64,000 nucleotides of DNA from JBGASG01 sp046328035 (GTDB lineage: Bacteria > Cyanobacteriota > Vampirovibrionia > Obscuribacterales > Obscuribacteraceae), in assembly GCA_046328035.1 (NCBI GenBank), contig JAXLXI010000006.1, positions 1-64,000 on the forward strand, in the 5' to 3' direction. The position numbers and the translations under genes were made by a program. How positions within the stretch are numbered: the stretch's first letter is position 1; each line of letters begins with the position of its first letter. Of the stretch, positions 1 through 8,598 are shown piece by piece. The notes beneath the pieces are model-generated. The model was not told where the DNA came from. It saw only the letters and a program-made list of their open reading frames with translations, and made no database searches.

Positions 1-1379
1 TTTGACACAAATCGATTGACAGATCCCATAAAGAATGACGGCGCAAACACCGCAATGACGGAGAGCATGGCAAGTAAGCGAGGAACAAGTGTTTCGCGAC
101 TGGCTTCCCAGACTGCCAGCGACAACGGCTGACCGCGCTCCAGGTGGCTGTGTATGTTCTCTATTGAAACAGTCGCCTCATCAACAAGAAGTCCAACAGC
201 GAGCGCCAATCCTCCAAGCGTCATGATGTTTATTGTTTCGCCGGAAAACCACAGTCCGACAATCGAAGCAAGCAACGCAAATGGAATGGTCGTAACCACA
301 ATCAGAGCGCTGCGAATATCACGCAAGAACAGAAGCACCATCAAGCCAGTGAGAAGCGCTCCCAAAGCTCCTTCCAGTGTTAGTCCTGCAATGGCGTTCT
401 TCACGTATGGGGATTGATCGAATTCGAAATTCACTTTGATGTCTTCAGGAACGAGCGCCTGAAACTTAGGCAACGACGCCTTGACGCGATTCACTACATC
501 GAGGGTTGAAGCATCAGCGCGTTTCGTGACCGGAATATACACAGTACGGTGTCCGTTGACGAGCGCATAACCTGTGAGAATATCTGTGCTGTCTTCTACT
601 GTGCCAATATCACCAAGAAACACTGTTGGACCTGTTCCCTCGCGAATTGGTAAATTGAGCAGTTCTTGTGGATCTGCCACGACTGAGTTAATCGGAGCGA
701 GTCTGTTCAAATCATCGGTGCGTACATTGCCAGCGGGAATGATCGCGTTACCGTTTGAGACTGCCTGTATGACCTCATCAGGAGACATGTGATGTGAGCG
801 CAACAGATCTGGCTTCACATGTATAACTATTGTTCGCTGGTTGCCGCCGAACGGTGGTGGTGATGAGACGCCGGGTAGCGTGGCAAATACGGGACGCACT
901 CGAAACAAGGCAAGGTCTTGGATCTCCCCGAGTCTTCTTGTATCACTAGAAAAAACCAGATACCCAACTGGAACACTCCCTGCGTCAAACCGGACAACAA
1001 AGGGTGCCACTGTACCCGGTGGCATGAAGGCTCGTGATCGTTCCACGTATGAGATGGTTTGAGCAAGAGCCTGACTCATGTCCGTGCCGGGGTGAAAATA
1101 TAGCTTCACCAACCCCACGTTCTGAATCGATTTAGATTCAACGTGCTCGATGCCAGTTATGTACAAGAAGTGGTATTCATAATAGTTGACTAAATACCCT
1201 TCCATTTGTGTGGGAGACATCCCTCCATAAGGCTGCGCGACGTAGATCACAGGAAGATTCAGGTTTGGAAAAATATCGATTTTCATGCGAGTGAGAGCCA
1301 GGATTGAGCAGAGCGCTACCGCCACCACTGCCACGATCACAGTGGTCGGTCTCTTCATTGCTCGGTCTGTAATCGACAT
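1..1379 (-). CDS. RND efflux permease, C-terminal part beyond window edge
   Basis: Inner-membrane pump of a tripartite efflux system. About 459 codons are visible; the frame is open to the left edge, so roughly the C-terminal 55-60% is missing. It starts with ATG at 1379, two bases after the stop of the tolC-like gene. The protein begins MSITDRAMKRPTTVIVAV, has the first membrane helix, the porter domain, and the start of the TM2-TM6 block with LVDEATVSIENI, where D-E occupies the place of the AcrB Asp407/Asp408 pair. It is about 90% identical by eye to the N-terminal part of the permease at 35597-38752, but the DNA differs mostly at third codon positions. Third gene of a chrB-tolC-RND operon. 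Substrate unknown; chromate or another metal oxyanion is inferred from ChrB only. Confidence 0.93.
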   Translation of the reverse strand, partial: MSITDRAMKRPTTVIVAVVAVALCSILALTRMKIDIFPNLNLPVIYVAQPYGGMSPTQMEGYLVNYYEYHFLYITGIEHVESKSIQNVGLVKLYFHPGTDMSQALAQTISYVERSRAFMPPGTVAPFVVRFDAGSVPVGYLVFSSDTRRLGEIQDLALFRVRPVFATLPGVSSPPPFGGNQRTIVIHVKPDLLRSHHMSPDEVIQAVSNGNAIIPAGNVRTDDLNRLAPINSVVADPQELLNLPIREGTGPTVFLGDIGTVEDSTDILTGYALVNGHRTVYIPVTKRADASTLDVVNRVKASLPKFQALVPEDIKVNFEFDQSPYVKNAIAGLTLEGALGALLTGLMVLLFLRDIRSALIVVTTIPFALLASIVGLWFSGETINIMTLGGLALAVGLLVDEATVSIENIHSHLERGQPLSLAVWEASRETLVPRLLAMLSVIAVFAPSFFMGSVNRFVS

Positions 1380-1381
1380 CC

Positions 1382-2851
1382 CTATCTCCGCTGCAACGTT
1401 GCACTAAGTACCTGATCGACAAATGGCTTCATGCTTCCACGCGCAACTGCAGCAGCCAATAATGCTCGCCATACTTGAAGTTGAGCGGTAGCATACTCAA
1501 CTTCAGATTGCGTCAATAACTGCTCGTCCAGTGCAACATCATTGACACTTGCGAGCTGATAGCGATATCGAATCCGAGCGCTATTAGCTGCCTCTTGCGA
1601 TGCCTTCACTTTTATCGGTGCATTCTCTGCGATGCGGATTGACGCTTCGATCATTGCGCGGGCCTGAGCGTCTTGTTCTTTCAGGTTGAGCATTATCTCG
1701 TCATAGCGAGCGCGTTCCGCTAACTCATTCTTTGACTCGGCTCTACGCTGTGCTCTGAGCTGAAAAATGTCCATGGCAGGAAAGAGAATCAAACCGCTAA
1801 TGGCATAGTTAAATGTGGTTGGATAGTAACCCTTACCAAAGTCCTTAGTAAGATCCGGATTGAAGCTGCTACCTCGCGCGTAGACCGGCAACCTGAGATA
1901 AAACTTCGGGAAATAGGTGCGCTCAAGTGCATGCTTTCTTGCATGCACGAGGTCAATTGCTGCATTCTGCGCTAGAGCCTGCGGATGAGAGCTTAGATCT
2001 GCAGGTTGAAAATGAGTCTCTGGTACCTGCCGTAGCAGCGGCCCAGCGTCAACTTCAACCTCTTCCAACCCAAGTCCAGTCCATTTCACTAACGCGGCCT
2101 GAGCAATTTTGTAATTCTGTTCTGCCATTATCAACTCATCTTTGGCCCGTACCAATTCAGCCTGTGCAAGGTATTCGTCCGTGGTCGGCTTCAATTGTTG
2201 TTGCGCCAATACATGTACTGTCTCAAGAAATACATTCAAGCGGTCCACCTTTGCTCTGGAAGCTTTCATCACTTGTTGTGCCGCAAGGACTGACAGAAAC
2301 GCATCCGCAGCCCGACTCATCGCATCCAATTCGGAGATTACGATCTGCGCTTGCGTCCGTCTGGTGGTCGATTGTGCAACCCTGACTTGCGCTTTTCGCA
2401 ATCCAAAATCGAATGGCTCCCACGAAATCAGTGCACCGGAGGTAAATCCGAAGCCACCCAGAAAATTGTTCTTGTTTTGGACTTGTCCACTAATATTGGG
2501 AACGATCATTTGCGGTGCAAGGAATCCTGTGATGTTGTTTGCCGTTCCGTAATTTTCGTCGAACATAATGTCAGCGTGAGGCAAGTAGGCTGTCTTGGCT
2601 TGTGTAATGCCTTCCTTTGCGGCATCAGCCCTCAGGCTCGCCGACCTGATAGCAGGATAGTTGCGATGAGACATCTCAATTGCGCCCTGTAGCGTCAATG
2701 GCGTCCCAATGCGAGTCGAAGGTGTGATGACAATGGGTTGATTGCTGCTTGAATCTTGTGCAAAACAGCTGGTTTGGGACACTCCGAACCACAGCAAAAC
2801 AATGCACGTGCAAAGTCGAACGAATCTTGTGGTATCACGACGGCGCGTCAT
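1382..2851 (-). CDS. TolC-family outer membrane efflux protein
   Basis: Outer-membrane channel of the tripartite pump. 489 aa, the usual TolC length. It has an N-terminal signal peptide (hydrophobic stretch then SCFAQD) and two similar halves rich in Ala/Gln/Glu coiled-coil helices, including the typical ARIRYRYQLASVNDVALDEQ region near the C-terminus. The start ATG at 2851 overlaps the chrB stop (ATGA), and the stop lies two bases before the RND permease, so the three genes are one translationally coupled operon. It is a paralogue of the protein at 34105-35595, which has the same neighbours. Confidence 0.93.
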   Translation of the reverse strand: MTRRRDTTRFVRLCTCIVLLWFGVSQTSCFAQDSSSNQPIVITPSTRIGTPLTLQGAIEMSHRNYPAIRSASLRADAAKEGITQAKTAYLPHADIMFDENYGTANNITGFLAPQMIVPNISGQVQNKNNFLGGFGFTSGALISWEPFDFGLRKAQVRVAQSTTRRTQAQIVISELDAMSRAADAFLSVLAAQQVMKASRAKVDRLNVFLETVHVLAQQQLKPTTDEYLAQAELVRAKDELIMAEQNYKIAQAALVKWTGLGLEEVEVDAGPLLRQVPETHFQPADLSSHPQALAQNAAIDLVHARKHALERTYFPKFYLRLPVYARGSSFNPDLTKDFGKGYYPTTFNYAISGLILFPAMDIFQLRAQRRAESKNELAERARYDEIMLNLKEQDAQARAMIEASIRIAENAPIKVKASQEAANSARIRYRYQLASVNDVALDEQLLTQSEVEYATAQLQVWRALLAAAVARGSMKPFVDQVLSATLQRR

Positions 2852-3816
2852 GGTTTCTTACCTTGCTTTTCCGACTTTTCCTTGCGCAGCACGTCGGCAT
2901 AGACACCATCAAATAAGGCTAGTCCATGCGATTCAAGCTCGGCATCGGAAAAATCTTTCAGTAGCCAGCCGCTCAGGATTGCATCAATCCCAGCCATTTC
3001 TGGATGCAGATAGCGACCGTCACGCAAATCGATTTCGTGGATAATTTCGGAAACAGTTCGCAATGCTGAGGAACCCAATTCAAAGGCCACAAGCATCGTT
3101 TCGAAAGTGCATAAATTTCCAACGTGACCAAAGGCACCACCTTCTTTCATGTCGAAAGCAAGCTCGTCCTCTTTGAAGGTTTTCGAATAACGAATGGTGG
3201 CGTGCTCATCGATAAACCGGCGAATCAACCAGGCACACGCAAGGCGATCAACGTGTGGCCGTGGTCTTGTCACCCAAACCTTATTTTTATAGTCCTTGAT
3301 TCTGACCTTGCGTATTTCCGGTATCGGCTCTTTTTCTACCGCTAGTGATCGTTCGATAGTTGCAAGTCTTGCCGTTAGCCGGGCTCCGCCCGGTGCATCA
3401 AAGAAATCGCAGCGGGCAATTTCCGCGTGCTTTCTCCGCAGTTTCTCTATCTCGGAGTGCAGCTTGCTGCGCTCCTCATCAACGACCTTTCCTCGCGTTG
3501 CCTTTTCAAGTTGTTTTACTGACTCTTCTAGCTCTAAATATTCTTTCTCGCTCTTTTCCTTATACAGATTCATTAACTCCTGATCGGACAGTCCTTCGAA
3601 CGAATCAACGTTCATCAGAAGGCATTCGCCTTTCTGTTGTTGGACCTCCCTGGCTAACCACTGGAACGATTCCAAGCAGTCCTCACGTCCGGGCAAGATG
3701 TACACGCCAGTTTTTGGAGAAATGGCCCCCAATCGGCTGAGCCTTCTCCACAGGGAAACACGCGCGCTAGACCCCTGATTTGATGGAAACGAGTACGAAA
3801 AGACAAGCCAGTTCAC
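2848..3816 (-). CDS. chrB: ChrB-type chromate-responsive regulator
   Basis: 322 aa. The N-terminal domain (about 1-85) matches ChrB: WLVFSYSFPS at the start, then LWRRLSRLGAI and GVYILPGREDCLESFQWL. A charged linker helix (about 90-165) follows, then the ChrB C-terminal domain starting at KVWVTRPRPHVDRLACAWLIRR, with EIHEIDLRDGRY further on. The frame stays open to 3996, but I choose GTG at 3816. It gives exactly the length of the second ChrB (33140-34108, also 322 aa), both starts follow a GAGGT box, and an upstream start would overlap the divergent superoxide dismutase promoter. In known chr operons ChrB senses chromate and controls chrA. Here it heads a tolC-RND operon, and no chrA is visible in the window. 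Confidence 0.9.
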   Translation of the reverse strand: MNWLVFSYSFPSNQGSSARVSLWRRLSRLGAISPKTGVYILPGREDCLESFQWLAREVQQQKGECLLMNVDSFEGLSDQELMNLYKEKSEKEYLELEESVKQLEKATRGKVVDEERSKLHSEIEKLRRKHAEIARCDFFDAPGGARLTARLATIERSLAVEKEPIPEIRKVRIKDYKNKVWVTRPRPHVDRLACAWLIRRFIDEHATIRYSKTFKEDELAFDMKEGGAFGHVGNLCTFETMLVAFELGSSALRTVSEIIHEIDLRDGRYLHPEMAGIDAILSGWLLKDFSDAELESHGLALFDGVYADVLRKEKSEKQGKKP

Positions 3817-3902
3817 AAAGACCTCAATGTGAAACGAGTCGAGTGCAATGCATGTTACACTACCGCAACTGATGTTACAACCAACGACCACCGGAGGTCG
3901 AA
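3817..3902. promoter_or_regulatory. Divergent chrB / SOD promoter region with TGTTAC repeats
   Basis: The 86-bp gap between the divergent chrB and superoxide dismutase starts contains TGTTAC at 3853-3858 and again at 3873-3878, exactly 20 bp apart (two helical turns), with GCAACT at 3865-3870 between them. The same two words, TGTTAC and GCAAC, build the dyad upstream of the second chrB (33074-33113). Probably the ChrB operator serving both genes; this is inference from the shared words. Confidence 0.5.
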
Positions 3903-4601
3903 ATGACGGATATATCGAGGCGGGATCTTTTGACTTCTGCTGCAATTGCAGGGGGCGCAGTGTTGCTTGGCAACACTGTCGCTGCGCAACCGGCATCGAA
4001 GGTCGCTTCCACCAAGTATGAGGTCAAACCCTTACCGTTTAACCCAGCCAAGCTGCAAGGCATAAGTGAAAAGCTGATCGTTTCTCATCACGATAAAAAT
4101 TATGCCGGTGCAGTCAAGCGATTGGGCTCCATTCAAGACAAGATTGCGCAATTGCCTCCCGATGCGGCTCCCTTTCAAATGGGATCGTTGAAACGCGAGG
4201 CCCTGATTGCCATGAATTCAATGATTCTCCATGAATACTATTTCGACAACCTAGCCGGTGATGGCAAAATCGGTGGCGATATCAAAAATACGCTAAAGCA
4301 GCAATTTGGCTCTCTTGAGGCGTGGGAGCATGACTTCAAATTGACGGGGCAGTCCTTATCTGGCGGCTCCGGATGGGTGATTCTAGCCTACTCGCCTAGA
4401 GACAAGCAATTGTTGAACACCTGGAGTTCCGACCATCAAGTTTCGCTAGCCGCTGGTGCTCCGATTCTCGTGATGGATATGTACGAGCATGCTTATCAGA
4501 TGGACTACGGCGCCGACGCCAACAAGTACATAGATACTTTCTTTTCAAACATAGATTGGCAGCAAGTGAACAAAAGAGCAGAAAACCTCAAGTTCGCTTG
4601 A
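3903..4601 (+). CDS. Tat-exported Fe/Mn superoxide dismutase (ChrC-like)
   Basis: Converts superoxide to peroxide and oxygen. 232 aa: a twin-arginine signal (SRRDLLTSAAIAGGAVLLG, residues 5-23) followed by the Fe/Mn SOD fold. The metal ligands are visible: His in LIVSHHDKNYAG, His in MILHEYYFDNL, and Asp/His in MDMYEHAYQMDYG. GSGWVILAY is the family's GSGW motif. An AGG-containing RBS precedes the ATG. It diverges from chrB over 86 bp. In characterised chrBACF-type chromate clusters an SOD (chrC) also accompanies chrB, so detoxifying superoxide formed during chromate reduction is a reasonable role. Export outside the cytoplasm is predicted from the Tat signal. Confidence 0.93.
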   Translation: MTDISRRDLLTSAAIAGGAVLLGNTVAAQPASKVASTKYEVKPLPFNPAKLQGISEKLIVSHHDKNYAGAVKRLGSIQDKIAQLPPDAAPFQMGSLKREALIAMNSMILHEYYFDNLAGDGKIGGDIKNTLKQQFGSLEAWEHDFKLTGQSLSGGSGWVILAYSPRDKQLLNTWSSDHQVSLAAGAPILVMDMYEHAYQMDYGADANKYIDTFFSNIDWQQVNKRAENLKFA

Positions 4602-4672
4602 ACCATTCGAACTGGCTTTTGTAGCCAATTCCGTAATCTGCAACACACGTTGCACACCGAGGGCAGCCGAGT

Positions 4673-5113
4673 ATGAAGTGGATAACACGCCAGAATGCAA
4701 ATGTAGATCGAGTAGCCTGTCCGTGGCTGATCAAGCGATTCATCGATACGGATGCTGAGTTTCTCTTTGCGTCGAAGGACGACGTAATTACTATTGCCGA
4801 GCGCGAGAGCGCAATACCGTACGATGTGCCCGATGTCGAACTTGGGCATGTTGACGGACGTTGCTCGTTTGACAGTATCGTTCTCAAATACGCACTCGAT
4901 CAAGATCCGGCCATGGTAATGCTGGCGAAGATCGTTCATGCGGCCGATGTGTCGGTTGATATTGATACAGCAAGGGAGGGCGCTGGACTCCTAGCTATCG
5001 CGCAAGGCTTCGCACTTATACATGGACTCAATGATCACAAAAAAATCGAACTAGAAACACCGATGTACGATGCGCTCTACAGATGGTGCCAACACAAAAC
5101 CAAGGCAAACTAA
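4673..5113 (+). CDS. Stand-alone ChrB C-terminal domain protein
   Basis: 146 aa, equivalent to the C-terminal domain of ChrB without the N-terminal regulatory domain. It starts MKWITRQNANVDRVACPWLIKRF, matching the WVTRPRPHVDRLACAWLIRR start of that domain in the full ChrB next door, and has the same ELGHVDGRCSFDSIVL and KIVHAADV segments. Conserved His, Cys and Asp residues suggest metal or oxyanion binding. Lies 70 bp after the SOD on the same strand, probably co-transcribed. A paralogue sits at 31074-31514. Often annotated as chromate resistance protein; the biochemical role is not known to me. Confidence 0.85.
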   Translation: MKWITRQNANVDRVACPWLIKRFIDTDAEFLFASKDDVITIAERESAIPYDVPDVELGHVDGRCSFDSIVLKYALDQDPAMVMLAKIVHAADVSVDIDTAREGAGLLAIAQGFALIHGLNDHKKIELETPMYDALYRWCQHKTKAN

Positions 5114-5136
5114 GAGAAATCAAACTGAGGAAAGAA

Positions 5137-6177
5137 ATGCTTACTTCAAGAAAACATGAAATTCATCTACAACTGCTTCTGCTTGCCGCCCTGGCAATGC
5201 TATTGAATGCCTTTATTCCTGCCGATGCGGCTGATGCAAAACTCCCAAGAGTGTTTGTTGTGAATACAGGTGATGGCACAGTCTCCTTTGTCGATCTGAA
5301 TCAAATGAAAGAGCTTAGCCGATTCAATGTCGGGAAGGAGCCATACGGCATTGCCGTTAGCCAGGACGGAAAAACAGTCATTGTCGGAGTTGAAGGCGAA
5401 GAGAAAGTAAAGTTCTTCGACAGCAAGGACTTCAAACTCAAGGGTGAACTGAGTATCGGGAAGATGTTCCATGATCACATCATGCTCACCAAGGACGGCA
5501 AGCACTTTTTGATCGCTGAATACGGCAGCGACGCTTTGATCGCGGTTGATCCGGCGACGATGAAAGAAGCCTTCCGAATAAAGGGATTGAGCGGACCGCA
5601 TGTCACCAAATACGGTCCCACGCAAAAGCGTGTTTATGTGACTTGTAAAAAGATAACTGGCATCGCTTCAGTTAATGCAGACGATCCAAACGATGTGAAG
5701 TTCTGGCCCCTCAATGTCAATCCGCGCAGTCTGACGTTTTCACCCGATGAATCTAAGCTCTATTTTGGCTCCTTCTGGGTTGATGGTTTCTTCGAGATGG
5801 ACACCAACACAGGCAAAGTGACAAGACTGTTCGTGCTTAATCCTCCCGCATCTAATAGAACGCCACAGGAAGTCACTTACCACGGCGTAGAAGCTGTCGG
5901 ACCAGAGACTGTGGTTACAGCGAACGAAGGACGATCATATGTAGATTCTATTGATCTTAAGACAGGAAAGTTGCTTTCACGTTTTACTGATGTCTCCAAG
6001 CCTTGCTGTCTTGAGCGAGTTCCAAACAGCGCTGACAAAATGGAAGTACTAGTAAGTAGCACTGGCGATGGACAGGTAGAACTAGTGCAGGTGGCGACAG
6101 ACGGCAAGATGAAGTTGCTGGGCAAGATAAAAGTCGGTGCCGGACCAAAGCGCGTTGCCTTCACTAATGAAGATTGA
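5137..6177 (+). CDS. Secreted YVTN-type beta-propeller protein
   Basis: 346 aa. The ATG at 5137 follows a GAGGAAAG RBS and gives a clear signal peptide (hydrophobic core, cleavage near ADAADA). The mature part consists of about seven repeats of the type VFVVNTGDGTVSFVDL, PYGIAVSQDGKTVIVG, PRSLTFSPDESKLYFG, typical of periplasmic YVTN/NHL-like propellers. Its last bases overlap the ABC ATPase start at 6177, so they form a unit. Such propellers bind ligands or partner proteins; no catalytic function is evident. Confidence 0.85.
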   Translation: MLTSRKHEIHLQLLLLAALAMLLNAFIPADAADAKLPRVFVVNTGDGTVSFVDLNQMKELSRFNVGKEPYGIAVSQDGKTVIVGVEGEEKVKFFDSKDFKLKGELSIGKMFHDHIMLTKDGKHFLIAEYGSDALIAVDPATMKEAFRIKGLSGPHVTKYGPTQKRVYVTCKKITGIASVNADDPNDVKFWPLNVNPRSLTFSPDESKLYFGSFWVDGFFEMDTNTGKVTRLFVLNPPASNRTPQEVTYHGVEAVGPETVVTANEGRSYVDSIDLKTGKLLSRFTDVSKPCCLERVPNSADKMEVLVSSTGDGQVELVQVATDGKMKLLGKIKVGAGPKRVAFTNED

Positions 6178-6515
6178 TGATCGTGGAGCCATTGCACCAC
6201 GATCAACCATTGCTCTCAATTGAGCAACTCTCGAAGCGCTATGGCGACTCGGTTGCCTTGTCGCACATTTCATTTGATCTAAAGCCAAACGAAATCCTCG
6301 GCCTTATCGGTCCAAATGGTGCTGGTAAGACGACGCTATTGGAATGTATCAGCGGTTTGCTTCCGGCAGACAGCGGCAACCTCTCCTGGCAAGGTGAGCC
6401 TGTTGAGACTCTTCTGCGCAGGGAACTCATGTTCTATCTGCCAGACCAAACTTTGCCTTATGCAGATAGCAACGCAGAAAGAATTTGGAAGAAGGTCGGA
6501 AATCATGGATACTAG
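6177..6515 (+). pseudogene. Truncated ABC transporter ATPase
   Basis: 112 aa from ATG 6177, about half or less of a normal ABC ATPase. The N-terminal part is good: LLSIEQLSKRYGDSVALSHISF, then the Walker A GLIGPNGAGKTT. The sequence stops after LMFYLPDQTLPYADSNAERIWKK, before the LSGGQ signature, Walker B and H-loop, so it cannot hydrolyse ATP alone. The tail runs into the start of the MerT-like gene (11-bp overlap), as if a deletion joined the two. Most likely a remnant of an exporter that was once encoded after the beta-propeller protein. Confidence 0.7.
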
Positions 6516-6927
6516 CGTGAACGATCTAAAGAGTGATCCGCATTCTTGCTGCAAGAAAACGCAGCAAACGAGGACGATTCGAAGTTACTTGGCGGGTATC
6601 GTTGCTGCATTTTTGGCTTGCTTGTGTTGTTCGTTACCGCTCATACCGCTGATGCTCGGCATATCAGCAGGTTCTTCGTTACTGAGCCTAACAAAGCACC
6701 ACTTACTTTTTGACATATTTGGCGCACTTATTCTTTTGGGAAGTCTGGTCTACATCTGGCACGAGCATAAATCAGAAGAGAAATCGGCGTTCAAGAATAG
6801 AAAGTTCTGGACTTGCCTGATTGTTACCTTCGCTATGTATGCAGCCATGAATGTGTTCTTGAAACAAGTTGTGGGCCACGAGCTGGCCGTCCGAACCGGG
6901 CAGTCCAATATTCATGCGCATCATTGA
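6505..6927 (+). CDS. MerT/MerC-like small membrane protein
   Basis: 140 aa, ATG 6505 preceded by GGAAGAAGG. Three hydrophobic helices (about 28-55, 65-85, 98-118). Helix 1 carries a vicinal Cys pair in FLACLCCSLPLIPLMLG, and a second pair (SCCKK) lies before it. This arrangement (CC in the first helix followed by a Pro-rich turn and a Gly) resembles MerT/MerC mercury importers, in which the Cys pairs pass Hg(II). The C-terminus ends in HAHH. No merA or merR is visible nearby, so another soft metal is equally possible. Confidence 0.55.
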   Translation: MDTSVNDLKSDPHSCCKKTQQTRTIRSYLAGIVAAFLACLCCSLPLIPLMLGISAGSSLLSLTKHHLLFDIFGALILLGSLVYIWHEHKSEEKSAFKNRKFWTCLIVTFAMYAAMNVFLKQVVGHELAVRTGQSNIHAHH

Positions 6928-7020
6928 GTGAGGTGAAAAAGTCTGCGAGCCTCGATCTTGATGCTTTGTTAACACGGCTGATGAGAAGATGAGCACTGCT
7001 AGTGCGGAGTGTGTTGTCCA

Positions 7021-7905
7021 ATGAGATGCGAAAAACAGCTACCAAAGAATGGTTTCCTTTTCACTGCTTTATTGACAGTCATGATCGGATGCCCCCTCAG
7101 CGCAAGCTGCGCACCACTGGGCTATTTCCCGCCATCCTGGTACTCGAACTCCCGAGGAATTGGTGGCTTCTGGAATAGCAACAAAACAAAACCTCCTCAA
7201 ATATTGAGCGACCAGCAGTTGCGACTGATTAAGACAACTCTGAAAGAACTATCAAAGGCTGGAATATCCAAGAGCAAGCAAAGCGGCTGCATCAAGACCA
7301 TTTCTGACGCTGTTTCAAAGCATGATGCTAAAGCAACTTTAGGAGACGAAGCAGCACAGTTAGAAAACGCCGCGACGTGCTGCGCTCAGTCAGGAAGAGA
7401 AGATCTTGCCGAAGACATTTCGCATTGCTCGATGAAGATATTTGCAACGGGAAGTACTGCAAATAGCGGAGCGACACACACTTTGGACAATCTAGCTGGA
7501 CTGTCCTTCAAGAAAGGAAGTTGTGATGAAGCAATTAGATTCTTGAATCAGGCGTTAGACATTGAAAAACACTACTCGTTCAAGGGTCCATCTGACACTG
7601 GTCTATTGTTGAATCACCTTGCGCAGTGTTATGCGCGTGCCGGTAAATATGATGAAAGCGAGAAGATAATGAACCGAGCCATCCTCACCGATCGCGAAAA
7701 AATGGGTGAAACTAGCCTGGCGGTTGCTGAAGATCACTATAACCTGGGAGTGACACATTATTTGAAAGGCGACAAGGCAAAGGCTGCGCAATGCGTCAAA
7801 ACAGCTCTTGAAATGCTGGCAAAGATTTCGCAGAACACGACCGAGCAAAAGGATGCGTGGTCTAAGTTCTATTCGACCCTTCAAAAGGAGACTGAGGAAA
7901 AATAA
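7021..7905 (+). CDS. Secreted TPR-repeat protein
   Basis: 294 aa from ATG 7021 (a GTG at 7009 is in frame but gives a worse signal peptide). N-terminal signal with FLFTALLTVMIGCPLSASCA. The mature protein contains three to four kinesin-light-chain-like TPRs, for example NHLAQCYARAGKYDESEKIMNRA and DHYNLGVTHYLKGDKAKAAQC. Probably a periplasmic or surface scaffold. Stands alone between the MerT-like gene and the second efflux operon; a weak hairpin (7908-7932) follows the stop. Confidence 0.75.
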   Translation: MRCEKQLPKNGFLFTALLTVMIGCPLSASCAPLGYFPPSWYSNSRGIGGFWNSNKTKPPQILSDQQLRLIKTTLKELSKAGISKSKQSGCIKTISDAVSKHDAKATLGDEAAQLENAATCCAQSGREDLAEDISHCSMKIFATGSTANSGATHTLDNLAGLSFKKGSCDEAIRFLNQALDIEKHYSFKGPSDTGLLLNHLAQCYARAGKYDESEKIMNRAILTDREKMGETSLAVAEDHYNLGVTHYLKGDKAKAAQCVKTALEMLAKISQNTTEQKDAWSKFYSTLQKETEEK

Positions 7906-8007
7906 TCAGAACGCTCTCCCAGCAGGCGTTCTCGGGCACAGAGCAGCGGCGGGGTTGTCATTAGACTTATACTGCTAATCAGGTTATCAGGTACGCACGG
8001 CACCGCT

Positions 8008-8466
8008 TTGAATCGTCTTCTCCCACTACTTTTAGTTTTCCTAGCGTTCCTCTACGGAACGCCCAGGCAAGCTTGTTGCTGCGCGCAGACGCCCGCCCCA
8101 GTGAAGACAGTAGTAGCGGCACATTCCTGTTGTGAACAGAAGCCAGAGCTAGTCAAGGCAACCACCAATGACCATAGCTGTTGCAGTCCAGACAACTCGG
8201 TGAATTGCAGCAAGGCTGGTTCATCGCTATCCAAGACCAAAGACTGCTGCGGCATGGCAAATACTTCACCTGCCATCGCCAACTCCATCGGCTTGTTGAA
8301 TAGCGTAGAGCGCATCAAGATCAATATTGTTTGTCTTGATCAAATCTCCAGCCTGCTCAAAGTTGAGAAGAAGCTGCACGTCGCATATATCAGCCGCGAC
8401 CCTCCTCGATTGCGAGGATTCGGGTCCAGCGACAGCTACTTATATAAACGAGTCTTTTTAATCTAA
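8008..8466 (+). CDS. Cys-rich exported small protein of efflux operon
   Basis: 152 aa. TTG start at 8008 gives a hydrophobic leader (LLPLLLVFLAFLYG). The next 70 residues carry five Cys pairs or triplets (ACCCAQ, HSCCEQ, HSCCSP, KDCCGM plus a lone Cys), spaced about 20 apart and often preceded by His, which looks like a soft-metal sponge. The C-terminus ends in DPPRLRGFGSSDSYLYKRVFLI-like sequence, a DPP...SxYL tail that I recall from small proteins beside Cus/Czc operons. No known family could be assigned with certainty. The start codon is the weakest part of the call. Confidence 0.55.
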   Translation: MNRLLPLLLVFLAFLYGTPRQACCCAQTPAPVKTVVAAHSCCEQKPELVKATTNDHSCCSPDNSVNCSKAGSSLSKTKDCCGMANTSPAIANSIGLLNSVERIKINIVCLDQISSLLKVEKKLHVAYISRDPPRLRGFGSSDSYLYKRVFLI

Positions 8467-8471
8467 ATACA

Positions 8472-8500
8472 ACCACCCAACTGAGTTGAGTGGTGTTTTG
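8472..8500 (+). terminator. Possible intrinsic terminator
   Basis: ACCACCCAAC and GTTGAGTGGT form a short stem with one mismatch, followed by GTTTTGG. Modest T-run, so termination may be partial. Confidence 0.4.
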
Positions 8501-8598
8501 GCATGTTCTTGTGAACGAGGCCAAGCCCAAGACACCCGATCAGTTCGCTGTGCGTGTGGGATTTTGAGGGCTTCTCATGGCTGCATGAGAGAGGTTGT

